Origin: Dictyophora rubrovolvata
Taxonomy: Eukaryota > Basidiomycota > Agaricomycetes > Phallales > Phallaceae
NCBI GenBank assembly: GCA_029959195.1
Contig: CP114124.1
Coordinates: 1,488,001 to 1,552,000 of the forward strand
Direction: 5' to 3'
DNA: 64,000 nt
The translations under genes and the position numbers were made by a program. This document shows, one piece after another, positions 11,323 to 23,058 of this stretch. The notes under the pieces were generated by a model. That model saw only the letters and a list, made by a program, of their open reading frames with translations. It made no database searches and was not told where the DNA came from. Every line of letters begins with the position of its first letter. Within the stretch, counting starts at the first letter, position 1.

Positions 11323-11602
11323 ACATCAATTAGTCCTTGTGCACCCATTATTTTCGCCTGTTACATAATTTACCCCTTGTCCAAAACATTAAAGATATGC
11401 AATCGGGTCCATTACGATATGGACTAGAGACCAATTTGTGTGATTTTATAAAAGCTCGGGCTGATTCAGCTGGATGGATGTTCAACATCATAATAAAGCC
11501 ACAAACACCGGCTTAGCTAAGCAGTCAGGCGTGCTCTATCCTCTCCCTTTCCCGTCACCTTCACATCTAGGGAAGTTGCAGTCTATCTTATTTTTCAGCA
11601 TC

Positions 11603-13436
11603 ATGGACTTCCCTCCAACTCTCCGGTATGCGTGCTTCTTTTGAAAAAGTTTATTTAACGGTAGATTCATGATGTTACTTTTTTTGGTAGAAAATGGGTC
11701 GAATTACAGATGAGCAAGATGGACAATTCCAACAGGCAAGAAGCCATGGATGAAATGAAGAAGGTAATTCAACAGCATACCTTAGCGGGAGATATGTGGA
11801 CGTTCGATTGGCTATCCCTTAAGTTGGAAAGGCAAGTCGAATTCTTTGCGGCTTACCCATTTGGCTCATAATGTGCTGGTTCAAAAGTCTTGAGCCTAAG
11901 CTATTCTTGAAGCGGAAATTGTAAGCACTTGTCCAAAGCTTAAAGAAAATGTCGGTTTTTTAAAAATTCCCTTTTTTCTTCTTTTAAATGTAGCCAGCCA
12001 GAAACGAGTAATAAGAAAGGCAAGAAGGCAATTAAGACTTCATATGTTTTGGGAACCGAAGATGAGATCGCGAAAGCCAAAAGGGCTCGTCGGTTCGAAA
12101 GAGAGCATGAGCTTGAGAAACGACGATTGCGTACTGGGGGAGTCGGTTTTCAGAGCGACTTCGAATCATCTTCATCCTCATCACTTCATAATGCCCACTA
12201 TAGGGTAAATACAGGTCCAATTACACAAGGCGTCCATGACATTACGCTTGAGAATGGATACGATCCAGTATTCGTCCCGTCTTTCTTTTTTCGTACTTAT
12301 TTTCCTCATTTGATGTTTTAGAATGTTATCGATTGGGATAAATATACCATCGTCGGGAGATCAACGAGTCTGTTCAAGGATTATCTTCGCCTCACAACTG
12401 TATGTTCACAGTTATTTCTAATTTTTTATTATTCGGACGTTATTTGATGTTCTGTTCTAGGAACCTAATCCTGATGATATACGTCCTATTCATGTTCTCA
12501 AATTGACGCTGAAAGAACTGAAACGCATTTGGAGGGAAAAGAATGATTATAAATATATCAACAATCAATTCAAATCCTTGCGACAGGACTTGACTGTTCG
12601 TGTTCTAGTGGAGATTATATCTATACTGAGATCTCTCGCACATAGGTTCAACGGATTAAATCCGATTTCACTGTTCAAGTGTATGAAATACATGCACGAA
12701 TGGCATTAGAAGCCGTGAGTTTTTATTTGACTTTGTGCCGATTGTCCCTGTAATATCATGCGTCTCTGTAAGGGTGACATGGTCGAGTATAATCAGTGTC
12801 AGGGAATGCTGAAACATCTATACGATCTCGGCCTTCCGGGTAGCTTTCATGAGTTCTTAGCATATCGCCTCCTTTCTATGCTGCACGGACGAAATAAGAG
12901 TGGTAAGCGCAATATTTTTCCCCCCTAGGTTGTAACGCTTCTAATTCTTGCCGCTAGAAATGAATATACTAGTAGGTCAACTAACCGATGAACAGAAAGC
13001 CGCTTCAGCGATACGTCATGCCCTGGAAGTATCCAAAGCTTTAACCAGAAATAATTACCACGCTTTCTTCCGTCTTTTTGATACGGCTCCAAATATGGGT
13101 GGTTACATTATGGACCACTTTGTGGAGGAGAAACGAATTTTGGCATTGATTACTATGTGCAAATCGTCGGTGTCCTTCTTGATTTTAAACCCATTATTTC
13201 GAGGCTAACGTCGGCGTAGTTACTTAACATTACCGCTTTCCTTCATTGAGAAAGAACTAAGTTATGACTCCTTAGAAGCAACTCGCAAATCACTAGAAAC
13301 TCACAATAGTGCCATCTTCAAGAATCCCCATGACATGGATAGTCTGAAGAATATTGATTGTCGAGCCGCTTTACCGCATTTAATCGCTGCCTTCGAAGAC
13401 AAGTACAGCAAAGTAGGAATCAAGGGCCGTATCTAA
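11603..13436 (+). CDS. Thp3/LENG8-like Sac3/GANP-family protein
   Basis: 435 residues. Exons 11603-11625, 11691-11831, 11888-11920, 11994-12267, 12322-12399, 12461-12595, 12646-12714, 12773-12902, 12958-13165, 13220-13436. Yeast Thp3 works with Csn12 in transcription elongation and mRNA processing. Family marks: VGRSTSLFKDYLRLTTEPNP, IRPIHVLKLTLKELK, YKYINNQFKSLRQDLTVQRI, VYEIHARMALEAGD and YNQCQGMLKHLYDLG, which form the Sac3/GANP helical region; a PCI-like tail follows. The N-terminal KWVELQMSKMDN..DW segment also fits LENG8. Intron 2 (11832-11887) has a GC donor (AG|GCAAGT), needed to keep frame. The introns ending exon 6 (GTTCGT) and exon 9 (GTCGGT) also have weak donors. Confidence 0.9.
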
Positions 13437-13584
13437 AAGGAACCCGATATCATCCGTCAGTTTGGTTTTTTTTGTCTGCATTCTATTATTACAACGTGTG
13501 CCTACGTTGTTTGATTATAAGTCTTTTCTTTGTCTTTGTATCTTCATACGCTGCATGTATGTAACACTTTTATTCAATAATTGA

Positions 13585-15015
13585 CTAGTCTCGCATCCGC
13601 GCGGGCACAAAACGTCGTAATACAACTTCCCGAATTGAGTAATGAGTTAGGCATGCGGGCGATGACAGGAGTTTAGGTGATATCCGCTTTGACGACGGTA
13701 TTGTTACATAGGTTAAAATTAGAGTCTGTTGAGAATGGCTAGTGTTCGATTGCTCTCAAGTTCAAAATGATTTCGACTTACTTTTTGTACTTGAGTATTT
13801 ACACGACTAATGGTGCTTAACCATGACCATGAAAATGGATCAACGTTGGCTAGATTGAACGGTGAATGTAGCCGGTCTTCTTCATCCTCGTACACCGGAC
13901 ACAACACGATTGCGAACCTACAGACGGTGAATGGGTACGCACATCGATCGATCGATACTCATATAAGACATACTCTGCGTGATGAAACACTGGTCCACGT
14001 TTATAAAGAAGATAATCTACGCAAAACTTGATTCCTGTCCGTACGACCCATCCGAGGGATCGATAGTGGTGATATAAGACATAATGAACTAAAAAAGGGT
14101 TGTCAAAACGCAGTGGTGAAGGGTTAGGCTGTGAGAAAGGGAGATGAACGGTCTGGAACGTTGTCCATATTTGTGGTAATGACATGGTTCCCCCCTGTTT
14201 ATACGATGAGTATTGTTATACATGCGTTATAGAATTCAGGAATACCGTCTCAGGGTCGACCAAGTATAAACAATCTAATGCCCAGATTAAGAAGAAAGCT
14301 TCTGGTAATGTTAATTGAAGATGTTCGAGGTTCTCTGGAATCTCTTCCAAAGCGTCTTTCTCCTGTGTTTCTTCCGAAGGTACTTCTTGCGGTAGGGCGT
14401 CTGATAGATCTGGTGTTTCTCTCGCTGACCTTTGGGCTACAAAATTGGCAACGGCTTCACGAGTTAAAGGAGCGACTTTGACAGTCGCATCACCGGCAGC
14501 AAAAGCTGCCTCCGCTTCAGCTACTGACGAAGCAAACGCTTGAGCTCGATCGAACTTGAACTTTTGGCGTTCAGCCCGACGCTTTGCCGTTAATTCTTCA
14601 GCAGTCAACGCTGCATTTACTAAATGTCAGAAGAAACGTCCAATCAATTCATAGGCTTTAGACACACACTCTTCTTAGCTTTTGCCTGTAGTTCGTGTAT
14701 GCGTCGGGTTAGCCAGCTTGGCTCGCTCCGAGACAGACTGCCTTTGCCAAAGAATCCCCTTCTCCATAGAATCATTGTATCTGTCTCGTTCACAACCCAC
14801 ACCGAAGACGTGTCGTGATGAAATATTCCTTGACATTGAGGATTTTCCATTTTTGTTTTCCATGAATGAAATAGTCCGACATTAGCAACGGTTCCCGGCG
14901 GCTCAGGAGGCGAAAATAGAATTGGGAGGGGATACGCATAAATTTGGTTGATTTCTTTCTTGCGACCACGAGCTTTGAATGTATCGTTGGGTCGTGCGGC
15001 TGCAGTCATAGTCAT
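13585..15015 (-). CDS. SEN2: tRNA-splicing endonuclease catalytic subunit Sen2
   Basis: 402 residues; cuts the 5' splice site of tRNA introns. Exons 14670-15015, 14246-14610, 13974-14194, 13782-13917, 13585-13725. The N-terminus has [20 protein letters not shown] and LSRSEPSW, typical of Sen2. The middle is charged ([17 protein letters not shown]), followed by [16 protein letters not shown]. The nuclease domain reads [35 protein letters not shown] and VTIPSSKR, giving the catalytic Tyr (DYLLYKRGP), His (HHAEF) and Lys (SSKR). The gene converges on the Thp3-like gene (148 bp between stops) and shares a 109-bp promoter with the dynein gene. The start ATG at 15015 could also be the MTRVASI start slightly upstream, but the alignment supports either. 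Confidence 0.94.
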
Positions 15016-15124
15016 CTCGCACCAGCAGTCACGGTGACGCGTGACGATCGACGCGACGCGCGTCAATACTATACTAAGGGTCCATTCAACGTTTTACATT
15101 TCAACAGATCAGGAACGACCGACC
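15016..15124. promoter_or_regulatory. Divergent promoter, SEN2 / dynein intermediate chain
   Basis: 109 bp between start codons. Contains ACGCGT near 15037 and a CG-rich gacgcgacgcgcgtc block at 15050-15064, marked against its surroundings. Confidence 0.5.
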
Positions 15125-17592
15125 ATGCAAGAACGTCGTCGAGCAGAATTAGAGGCTAAACGAGCCAGATTAGCTGAATACAAACGGGCTCGCGAGGAGA
15201 GGCAAAAGGCGTCAGCCGAAAATGCAAGGCGGAGAGAAAGTGAAGTGCGTCTCCAAACTCAGGAACCTCTCGAAAAATTCGCATTTAAATTGCATAGGCT
15301 GGTCCATCGATTGCGAGACGAGACGCAGAGGATCTTGTCGATATTCTGTTGAGCGATAGACCGAGGACTGGCGAAAGTACGGGAGAGCGGACACCTTTGT
15401 CAGCACCTGGTACACCAGCACCGGCAGGCTCAGTGCTAGCCAGTACTCTGATTGGGACAGGGTCAGGAAGACTGAGTAGAGCTAGCAATGCTTCTGATTC
15501 ACCGATCCCCACTCGAAGAAGCGGCGAGCAGGTCGTTGTTCAGCAAGAAAGGTATGATGAACTGTACTCAAATTTTGCTCATGTCCTTTGTTGAAGACAC
15601 TCTAGGTTTATACCCGACTTGATAGATGTCGAACAAGAGCTTTTTGAGCTGCCGAGGAAGGTACGAAGCCTATGCTATTGAATTTACAAGATAGATATCG
15701 ATAGGTATTCTGACAGGAACGTGTCGTATACAACAAGGAGGTTCAGACCGCCGAAGTGGCTATTGAAACATTCCCTATACCGCAAGAAGATATGGTTCAA
15801 CGGATTACAAAAGAGCAGCAAGAGGCTGAATTAGCAGCTACCCGCGAAAAGGAGCTTCAAGAGGAAGAAGCGAAACTAGAGAAAGAAATTGAAGATGAAA
15901 TCCGAGGTGCGCGCATGGTTACGTATTTGAAACCAACTCATTCATTTCTGTTGTATAGAAATTACCGAGGAAGAAAGAGCCAATATTTTTGTCGCCCCCG
16001 AATTCATCGAATTTTTGGAGCAGTCGTCGAAAATCGTTCAGCGGGCACTAAGTGATGGTTATGATTATATCAGAGATTACACCGTTGGAGCTGATTCTGG
16101 ACAGTAGGTCATTTTCTACAGGTGCCATGTCTTTTATAACACTGATGGTACGTGAAGTGACGATTCAGAGGGGAAACGAGTCAAGCGGGTGTGTGCTTTC
16201 TGGGACGAACAGCGATGTAAAAACAGGTCGATAACTGATGTTGATTGGTCTCCAAAGGCGTGGCTTATTATTTATATTTTCCATATTATTTTATTAACGC
16301 TGTTTAGTATCCTGAATTGAGCGTGGCTTCTTATAATAAGAACCCTGCAGCTTTGAACGAGCCCGATGGAATCGTTGCCGTCTGGAATCTTCACTTGTTG
16401 GAGCGACCTGAGTTTGTTTTCCATTCACAGGTATGAATCAAATTGGTCAAAAATGATTGTTGTCTAATTTATTTCAGTCCGATGTTCTTTCCGTGTGCTT
16501 TTCACCATTCCATTCAAACCTCGTATTCGGTGGAACCTATTCAGGCCAAATTCTCCTATGGGACACTCGATCTAAGCATCTTCCGATTCTCAAAACACCA
16601 CTTTCGGCTGCAGGACACACCCACCCAGTTTATGCTATGCAAATGGTCGGAACACAGAATGCACACAACCTTATTACAAGTAGTACAGATGGTACTGTGT
16701 GCAGTTGGCTGGTCGATATGCTTGCGCAACCTCAGGTCAGAAAAACGTGTTGTTGCAAACGGTCCTAAAAGGGGTTGACTTTTTTTTTTGCACAGGAAAC
16801 GCTGGAGCTGGTATACTCGGGACATAATAAGACTAATGAAGTTGCAATCACGACGCTTGCTTTTCCGGACAATGAAACAACCACATTTTGGGTTGGCACA
16901 GAAGAAGGCAGTGTTTATCAAGCCAACAGATATGATAGAGCCGGAGCCAAAGCTGGATTGCAACAAACCGATATTTACAGAGGACACTCTGGTCCAATTA
17001 TGGGAATCGACTTTCATCCACTTCTCGGAGCGGTTGATTTCTCCGACTACTTCCTTACATGTTCTGTAGATTGGACAGTGAAGCTGTGGCGCAGGTCACC
17101 AACCAAAAACTCAAATACTGTGCAGTTCATTACACCGCTGTATTCCTTTGACGAGGCTGACGATTATGTTTACGATGTCAAATGGCATCCTTCGCACCCA
17201 GCTTTGTTCGGAACAGTGGACGGAGCGGGAAGGTTTGATCTCTGGAATTTAAATATTGACACTGAGGTATGTGTGAGAGAGAGAAAAAGGCAGACCCTGC
17301 TTCCGTTTTCACCCCATGCTTACCCGCGAAAAAAAAGGTCCCTGTCGTGCCGACGCAAGTTGGCTCAAATCGGGCTATCAACAAATTGGAATGGGACAAA
17401 AAGGATGGTCGCAGGGCGGCACTAGGATCGAGCGATGGTAAATTGTACATTTATGATATTGGAGACATGGGCATCCCCAGAGAATCGGAATGGACTGATT
17501 TGCAGCGTACAATTGCGAGCATTGCTGGAACATCGCTGAACGCAAGCAATCTCGACGTTGGAGGAGATCCTCGAATATTGGCTGGCCGGTGA
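15125..17592 (+). CDS. Cytoplasmic dynein intermediate chain
   Basis: 656 residues. Exons 15125-15244, 15298-15551, 15606-15660, 15717-15906, 15959-16103, 16158-16257, 16308-16430, 16478-16735, 16796-17266, 17338-17592. The N-terminal charged coiled coil ([20 protein letters not shown]) is the dynactin p150-binding helix of this family. A Ser/Pro-rich linker, then [12 protein letters not shown], a likely LC8 light-chain site, and an acidic helix follow. From about residue 250 a seven-bladed WD40 propeller runs to the end ([74 protein letters not shown]). It links dynein heavy chain to cargo and dynactin. Intron 6 (16258-16307) starts with GC (AAAG|GCGTGG), the only donor that gives SPK-YPEL in frame. 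Confidence 0.95.
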
Positions 17593-17718
17593 TGTAGCGT
17601 GTGTACTAGAATTTGGATATATAAATACCCATTTCAATTTTATCCTATTCCGTGAGAAATTTTGTTCGAGAAAAAGAAACGAGAACACATTTAGTACTAG
17701 GAGCGTGCCAGTATCACA

Positions 17719-19809
17719 ATGCTGCGTCACATAAATAATCCGTGCGCTCGAGTTGGTACCGGTGGCATTGTTACGGCACATTTCTCTTCTCGACTTCTTT
17801 GTCGTCATTCATCAGTTTCTCGCCGTTCCAAACTATTTTCTCGAACAATGTCTTCTACACAAGGTTTCAAACAGGCAGGTCGCGTATTGAAAATCTTCTA
17901 AGTACATTTACTGACATGATTGTTATTCAGGACCCCCATAAGTGAGTATCTTATTATACATATTCAATTCCTTCAGTTGATACCCTTCCGTCAACCAGGT
18001 TGCTAGTGTGAGACATTCTGCGCTCAACCTCAAAGAGCTCTAATGTGATACTCTCTTTTTCTAGAATACCTGGACCAATTGAGGTCGCAGACGACGTATG
18101 TATATGCATTCTTGTTTATCTCTTCCATTCTTCATCCCCCAACACAGGTATTGTATGCTAATGCCCATCCGTCTATGAGCCATGTCTCTGCGGAATTCAT
18201 TCCCGTCTTCGGCGACTGCATCCGGAATATTCGGTGAGAGCTTATATTTAGCGACCCGCTTCCTTGGGCCTTAGTCAGGTTACAGCAAAGTGCTTTACAC
18301 CGAGACGGCGCAGCCTTTCTTGATTGCAGGATCTGGGACATTAGGATGGGACCAGGTTGGAGCTAATTTAGTTGGTGCGTGTGAGCGTGAATAGTACGAT
18401 TGTTCCTTCTTATTGATCAGCCGGACTTGAACCTAGAGCCGGGAGAGAAAGCAATCGTCCTCCATTCAGGTAAAATTTCCTTAGCAACACTCTTTACGGT
18501 TTACTCAAAAAGTATCAGGGTATTTCGGAGATAGTTTCGCTGATGCGTTGAGTGTCCCAACATACCTAGTACGTGTTCGTTTCTGACCGCCTTTTTAGCC
18601 TACGAACGTATGGAGCGGATGTCGAACAATTGAAAGCTGAATTGGGAATGCCTGTTCTGGAAGCCGAACTGGAAAACTGTCTCATGACTAAGAAACCTAA
18701 AATTGTGACATTTACCCATGTGGATACATCGTGCGTATTTAAATACTGTTGGAGACATATACGAACCTATTTCAATCAGGACGGGTGTTTTGTCCAATGC
18801 CAAGCGCATTGCAGAAACAGTCCGAAGGGTTTCTCCAGAAACGCTTGTGCGTACCTCTGCATTTTAACGAACTCGTTGAATTTGCACACTCATCTTTTAA
18901 TCTACTCTAGGTCGTTCTTGATGGTGTTTGTTCCGTTGCTAGCGAAGAGATCCGATTCGATGAATGGGATATTGATGTGGTCATGACTGCTACACAGAAA
19001 GGACTCGGAACCCCTCCGGGTCTTAGTGTTCTCGTGGCAAGCAAACGGGCAATGGATCTCTTCGCTACAAGGAAGGCTCCTCCAGGGTCATACTATGCCA
19101 GCTGGAAGAAGTAAGAGTTTTTATCATAACTTCAAAGTTGAGATTAAAAAAAGGCTCGCTGGGACACAGATGGCTCCCCATTATGCAAGCTTATGAGCAA
19201 GGAAAAGCGGCATACTTTGCTACTCCACCAGTGAATTTGATCTATGCCTTTTCGGCCTCGCTCGCTCGCATTGTTGATGGCTCCCCATCTTTGGACGAAC
19301 GTTTCCGGCTGCATCGAGAGGCTGCCAGAAAGGTCAGGCAGGCTGTTACTGATTTGAATTTGAAACAGGTAGAATGTGTTTTTATACTCAGCAAGTTGTT
19401 TTAGATCAACGTTTGCTTTTTCTCTAGGTACCTGTCAATGATTCGTTCGCGGCTAACGGTATGACCGCTGTAAGAGCTTTTCACGTAAACCGCTTTTTTT
19501 TGGAACATCTAATGGTTTTTTTCTTCTTGGCAGGTATATTACCCCGAGGGAGTAGCAGCGGGTGATTTACTTTCTCGTATGGCGAAGAGAGACATTGTTG
19601 TTGCTGGAGGTTTGCACACTGACATAAAAGGTCTATCCAATTCTACCTTTGTAACGCCCGGAAGTTGATCCTTTTCTTCAGATAAATACTTCCGTATTGG
19701 CCATATGGGTATCACTGTTGTCGATTCTCACCGAGGGGATGTAGATAAGCTTATAAAAGCATTGCAAGAATCCATAACAGAAGCAAAGGAATCGGTTTCG
19801 AAGGCGTAG
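17719..19809 (+). CDS. AGX1: Alanine/serine-glyoxylate aminotransferase (class V, AGXT/AGX1)
   Basis: PLP enzyme that transaminates glyoxylate to glycine. Exons from the inner ATG: 17848-17883, 17931-17941, 18065-18095, 18148-18233, 18286-18374, 18437-18469, 18519-18546, 18599-18730, 18780-18846, 18911-19110, 19170-19368, 19428-19469, 19534-19630, 19682-19809 (392 residues). An in-frame ATG at 17719 adds 43 residues rich in Arg and Ser with no acid (SSRLLCRHSSVSRRSKLFSR), a good mitochondrial presequence, giving 435. Marks: HPSMSHVSAEF, LIAGSGTLGWDQVGANLVEP, VTFTHVDTSTGVL, VVLDGVCSVASEE, and TATQKGLGTPPG with the PLP-lysine. Exon 2 is only 11 bases. The chain ends VSKA, not a strong peroxisomal signal. 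Confidence 0.94.
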
Positions 19810-21009
19810 ATTTAGTTTTCTTTTTGATTTCTTTCACCGTGAATTAATGTGGAAACAGGAAAATGTAGACATCGAATGAAGTGTACCGCCTTAATGATCT
19901 AAGAGAATTACTCTCTATACGATGATCTCTGGAACAATTTATGTAAAGCTTCATTTACACTGCTAATAAAGCTTGAGAAAGTTACGATGATTGATAGAAA
20001 ATCAACCGCCACACCCCCATCGTTAGATTAGCTTCAATGGGCACACCATTGAAACTGTTGGGGTGTTGGATGACCTTGGCAGATGACAGATGCTGACATC
20101 ATGTTTTACACAAACCCTGGACTATACACCTTTTGGTCGTTTCTTTGGTTCCCCCCCCCACTGCAAAGCTTTTCATTTTCGAATATGTTGTTGTCATTTG
20201 AAAATCTTAATTGGCTATTCATTAGAAAGCTAGTTCCAACTTCCCTGTATCCCTCATTGTGAAACAAGAGCTTCCATACCAGTCTGGGTACTCGGCTAGT
20301 GTTCGGGCTCGGGTTCAATAAAAGAAAATCATGCGTAGTTTGAAACCTCCGAGTCGTTGTTTTCGAATCAAAATCGTAGCTATCAACTTCCTGTCCTGTT
20401 CACCAGATGGGCCGACGTGCGATGTTTCCACCTCCAGCCACATCATATCTCAGCTGCGTTCCTGGACCGAGATACAAGTGTGTTACCACTTATGGAATAT
20501 CTGTCGGGTTTGTGGGAGTTGTCTCTACCTTCGTAATACGTTCAACCACAACTTCTACAAGCTCATCAATAAGAATCCCGTTGAAGCATGGAAAACGTGC
20601 GACCTTCTCTTCGCCAAGTGAGTGCGTTTGACTCACAGGTAGTAGTATTCGTTTCCGTTCGTCATTTTCCGATAAAGATGCGCACATTTTGCCAACTCAA
20701 CGGGCTGCTCGGACGTTTGGTCTTTCTTATCAACATATGACTACCTATTGCGCATAGCATTGCATCAGAAAGTCTTCGGTTTAAAGCGAATTTCACCACG
20801 CCACCCCCGTCATTGGTTCCCAGCTGGCTTGATCAAGGTTCTGATTTCAACTAATTTCAAAACCAGGGACAAAGGACTATATATATGTCGATTCTGGTTC
20901 GCCGTTTTTCACAAGCTCGGCATAATCAAGCTTTCGCCTCAGACTGCCCTTCTTTATTTAACCGGACCAAACTCTCTTGAGACCGTCGTCCCCAACCCAC
21001 TTGGTTACC
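19810..21009. other. Gene-poor stretch downstream of AGX1
   Basis: 1.2 kb with no gene I can support. Two overlapping open frames at 20331-20621 and 20407-20631 read like chance. A compound inverted repeat lies at 20011-20066 just 3' of AGX1. Confidence 0.45.
20011..20066. repeat. Nested inverted repeat (hairpin) 3' of AGX1
   Basis: Inner arms ttcaatgg (20033-20040) and ccattgaa (20046-20053) are a perfect 8-bp stem around gcaca. Outer arms acaccccca (20011-20019) and tggggtgt (20059-20066) also pair with one bulged base. The two stems could fold as one interrupted hairpin. It could be a 3'-end or RNA structure, or a trace of a small inverted-repeat element. Confidence 0.6.
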
Positions 21010-22241
21010 ATGCTACCTCCAGTTTTCACTGTGGTCGAACCAGACATACCAAATGCCCTTAGTGTGGAGAAAGATTTTTTAGTAGGATGTTTGCTGGGGA
21101 TGTTCGCTTATGGTATGGACTTGATGTACTTTCATTGAAAGGGATGACCGCAGACCATGTCTAATTAGGCATTCATGTCACTCTTTACATTATATGCATG
21201 TTTGCATTTTATTCTACCAGAAAAAGCAGTCCTAGAGCCAGCTGGGTATACATGGCCTATATCACCTTCAACTTCGTCCTAGGATCAATCGGAAACGCTT
21301 TGAATACATTACTCGCTGTCCAGGCTTTTGTAGACGACCAAAACCGCTTTCCTGGAGGACCGGCTGCATTTGTAGCCAATGTTGACACGTTGGCCGCTAC
21401 CCAGGCCTCATTCATAGTTTATACTATCAATACATGGAGTCAGGATGGTTTACTTGTGAGTGTAGTATATAGCTAGCTTGGAGGACCTCACTCGAAAAAC
21501 TCATTGCTTCTTAAACGACAGTTGTACCGATTCTACGTCATATTCGGCAACAGTTTCAAGACTATTGTTGTTCCTTTATGTTGTTATCTCGCTGCGATCA
21601 GTAAGCTCAAGCTCTGTCTCATGAGAGTCATGTTCTCCCTCCTTACTGTTGTTCTTCTCTCTCTTAAGTCTCCTCCTGTTTTCTTATGAACCGCCTTACC
21701 ACACCGGGGGACTTTTCTCGCGCAGAAGAAACATTGCATTTCGGCATTGTTTTCTGGTCTATCTCAATTGGCACCACAATTTTCCTGACATTGCTAATCG
21801 TCGTTCGGTTAGTGATCATGAGGTTTAAAGCAAGAAAAGCGATGGTTAATTACAATAACTCCCCTTACCTGTCCGTATCGGCCACTCTTATGGAGTCAGC
21901 GTTTTTATATTCAGTTGTCGGAGGAATTTATCTCGTGTTCTATGCCAAGGGAAGTTTGACGCAGTATCTCCTTATAGAAGTTCTTGGACAGGTCACGGTA
22001 TGTTTGCCCCATTTATATTTATAAGGCTGGCTGAAATTTCAAATTGACTGATGGCATTGTTCAGTCCATCGCACCTTTGCTCATTTCATGGCGCGTTGCA
22101 CAACGACGAGCATGGACCTCAGATACGTTACAGTTGTCAACTAAGGGGACTCTTGTATTCCTCAAGACGGGAGAAAACTCAGAGCTTAGAACGTTAGGAA
22201 CCGCGGAAACTTCTTCGACGGAGGTTCAATGGCATAAATAA
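21010..22241 (+). CDS. Orphan multi-pass (7-TM-like) membrane protein
   Basis: 324 residues. Exons 21010-21112, 21169-21455, 21522-21600, 21669-21997, 22065-22241. Hydrophobic segments: DFLVGCLLGMFAYGIHVTLY, YMAYITFNFVLGSIGNALNT, a third with IVYTINTWSQDGLLLYRFYV, IVVPLCCYLAAII, FGIVFWSISIGTTIFLTLLI, FLYSVVGGIYLVF and LLIEVLGQVTSIAPLLIS. The WSQDG..LYRFYVIF stretch and the late SIAPLLI.WRVA recall the large families of receptor-like integral membrane proteins expanded in agaricomycetes. The C-terminal tail is hydrophilic. Ligand and function are unknown. It sits in a gene-poor island together with a decayed nuclease gene, consistent with lineage-specific content. Confidence 0.78.
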
Positions 22242-23058
22242 GCCGAGCACACAAAACGTGACATCCCTTCGCCTTGGTTGCCCTCTCTATATTAGAACAC
22301 ACTGAATAATCTCATTATGCTTTCGTTTTTCTGCGTTCGCACCTATGTGTCGGTGTTTGAATTTATTCTGATTTACATTTTGTGGGGCGTTCACCGGCAC
22401 CTCTCACAGAAGATGCCTCCTGGATGTACAATCGGAGGCTTAATCAATGTAATCAAAATATATTCCGAATTTCAAATCGGGTTATTTGGGATATCATGAG
22501 CTACTAGTACCAGTGTAGCCCCACGCTACCGCAGATCGTTCCCAGCCTATTATCGGTGAGAGAAAGCCTAGCTCGACCTATCAGAATTTCACCGTTGATC
22601 TAGATGTATATGCATACGCTTTAATCAGGACTGCTCATTAGGGGATGTCGAAAATAGTATATTATCACCTTTTACTGTCGTAATTGCCTGCTTCGCGTTG
22701 TTCTGAGCTACCATTTTATTTATTAGTTATGAACCCGAGCACTACGGTGGTCCTAGTAAGATAAATTGTGACTTGGGATCCATCTGGTAGAGTGCTTCAT
22801 GACTCATGAGGCTAAAGCGGCAGTAAAAGCCGGTCGCGGTAATACCTCACATCTCTTGTTCCCCTGAAAAATGGTGGGACACGGCGCCGCCAGACAAAAT
22901 CTGCTAAATATCTTAATGACAAGATTTCACATATCCCACCGATCCATCAAAGCACGGTGCAAGTTTCTTTGATGTACTTTGGTATCAGCGCCTAAACCCC
23001 GCTGAAGACGATGTCGACGCATGGTATTTTTCCCGTATCTTGTCCAAATTTTGTCTCT
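22242..23058. other. Intergenic, upstream of HNH relic
   Basis: No gene supported. A possible short coding start at 22730 (MNPSTTVVL before a GTAAGA donor) could be a lost first exon of the HNH gene, but I cannot connect it. Confidence 0.35.

Noticed and set aside
17206-17592. Truncated C-terminus of the dynein intermediate chain
   Set aside because: With the GTATGT...AAAAG intron (17267-17337) the last WD blade and normal C-terminus are complete.
20331-20631. Two overlapping plus-strand frames upstream of the 7-TM gene
   Set aside because: Overlapping frames of equal quality, no family match, no consistent splice link to the 7-TM gene.
7833-22760. Shared 14-mer gtggtcctagtaag at 7834 and 22747
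   Set aside because: Several such 14-base matches are expected by chance in 64 kb, and the flanks do not align.
22720-22860. Possible tRNA-like sequence
   Set aside because: No cloverleaf can be folded and no T-loop GTTCRA box is in register.
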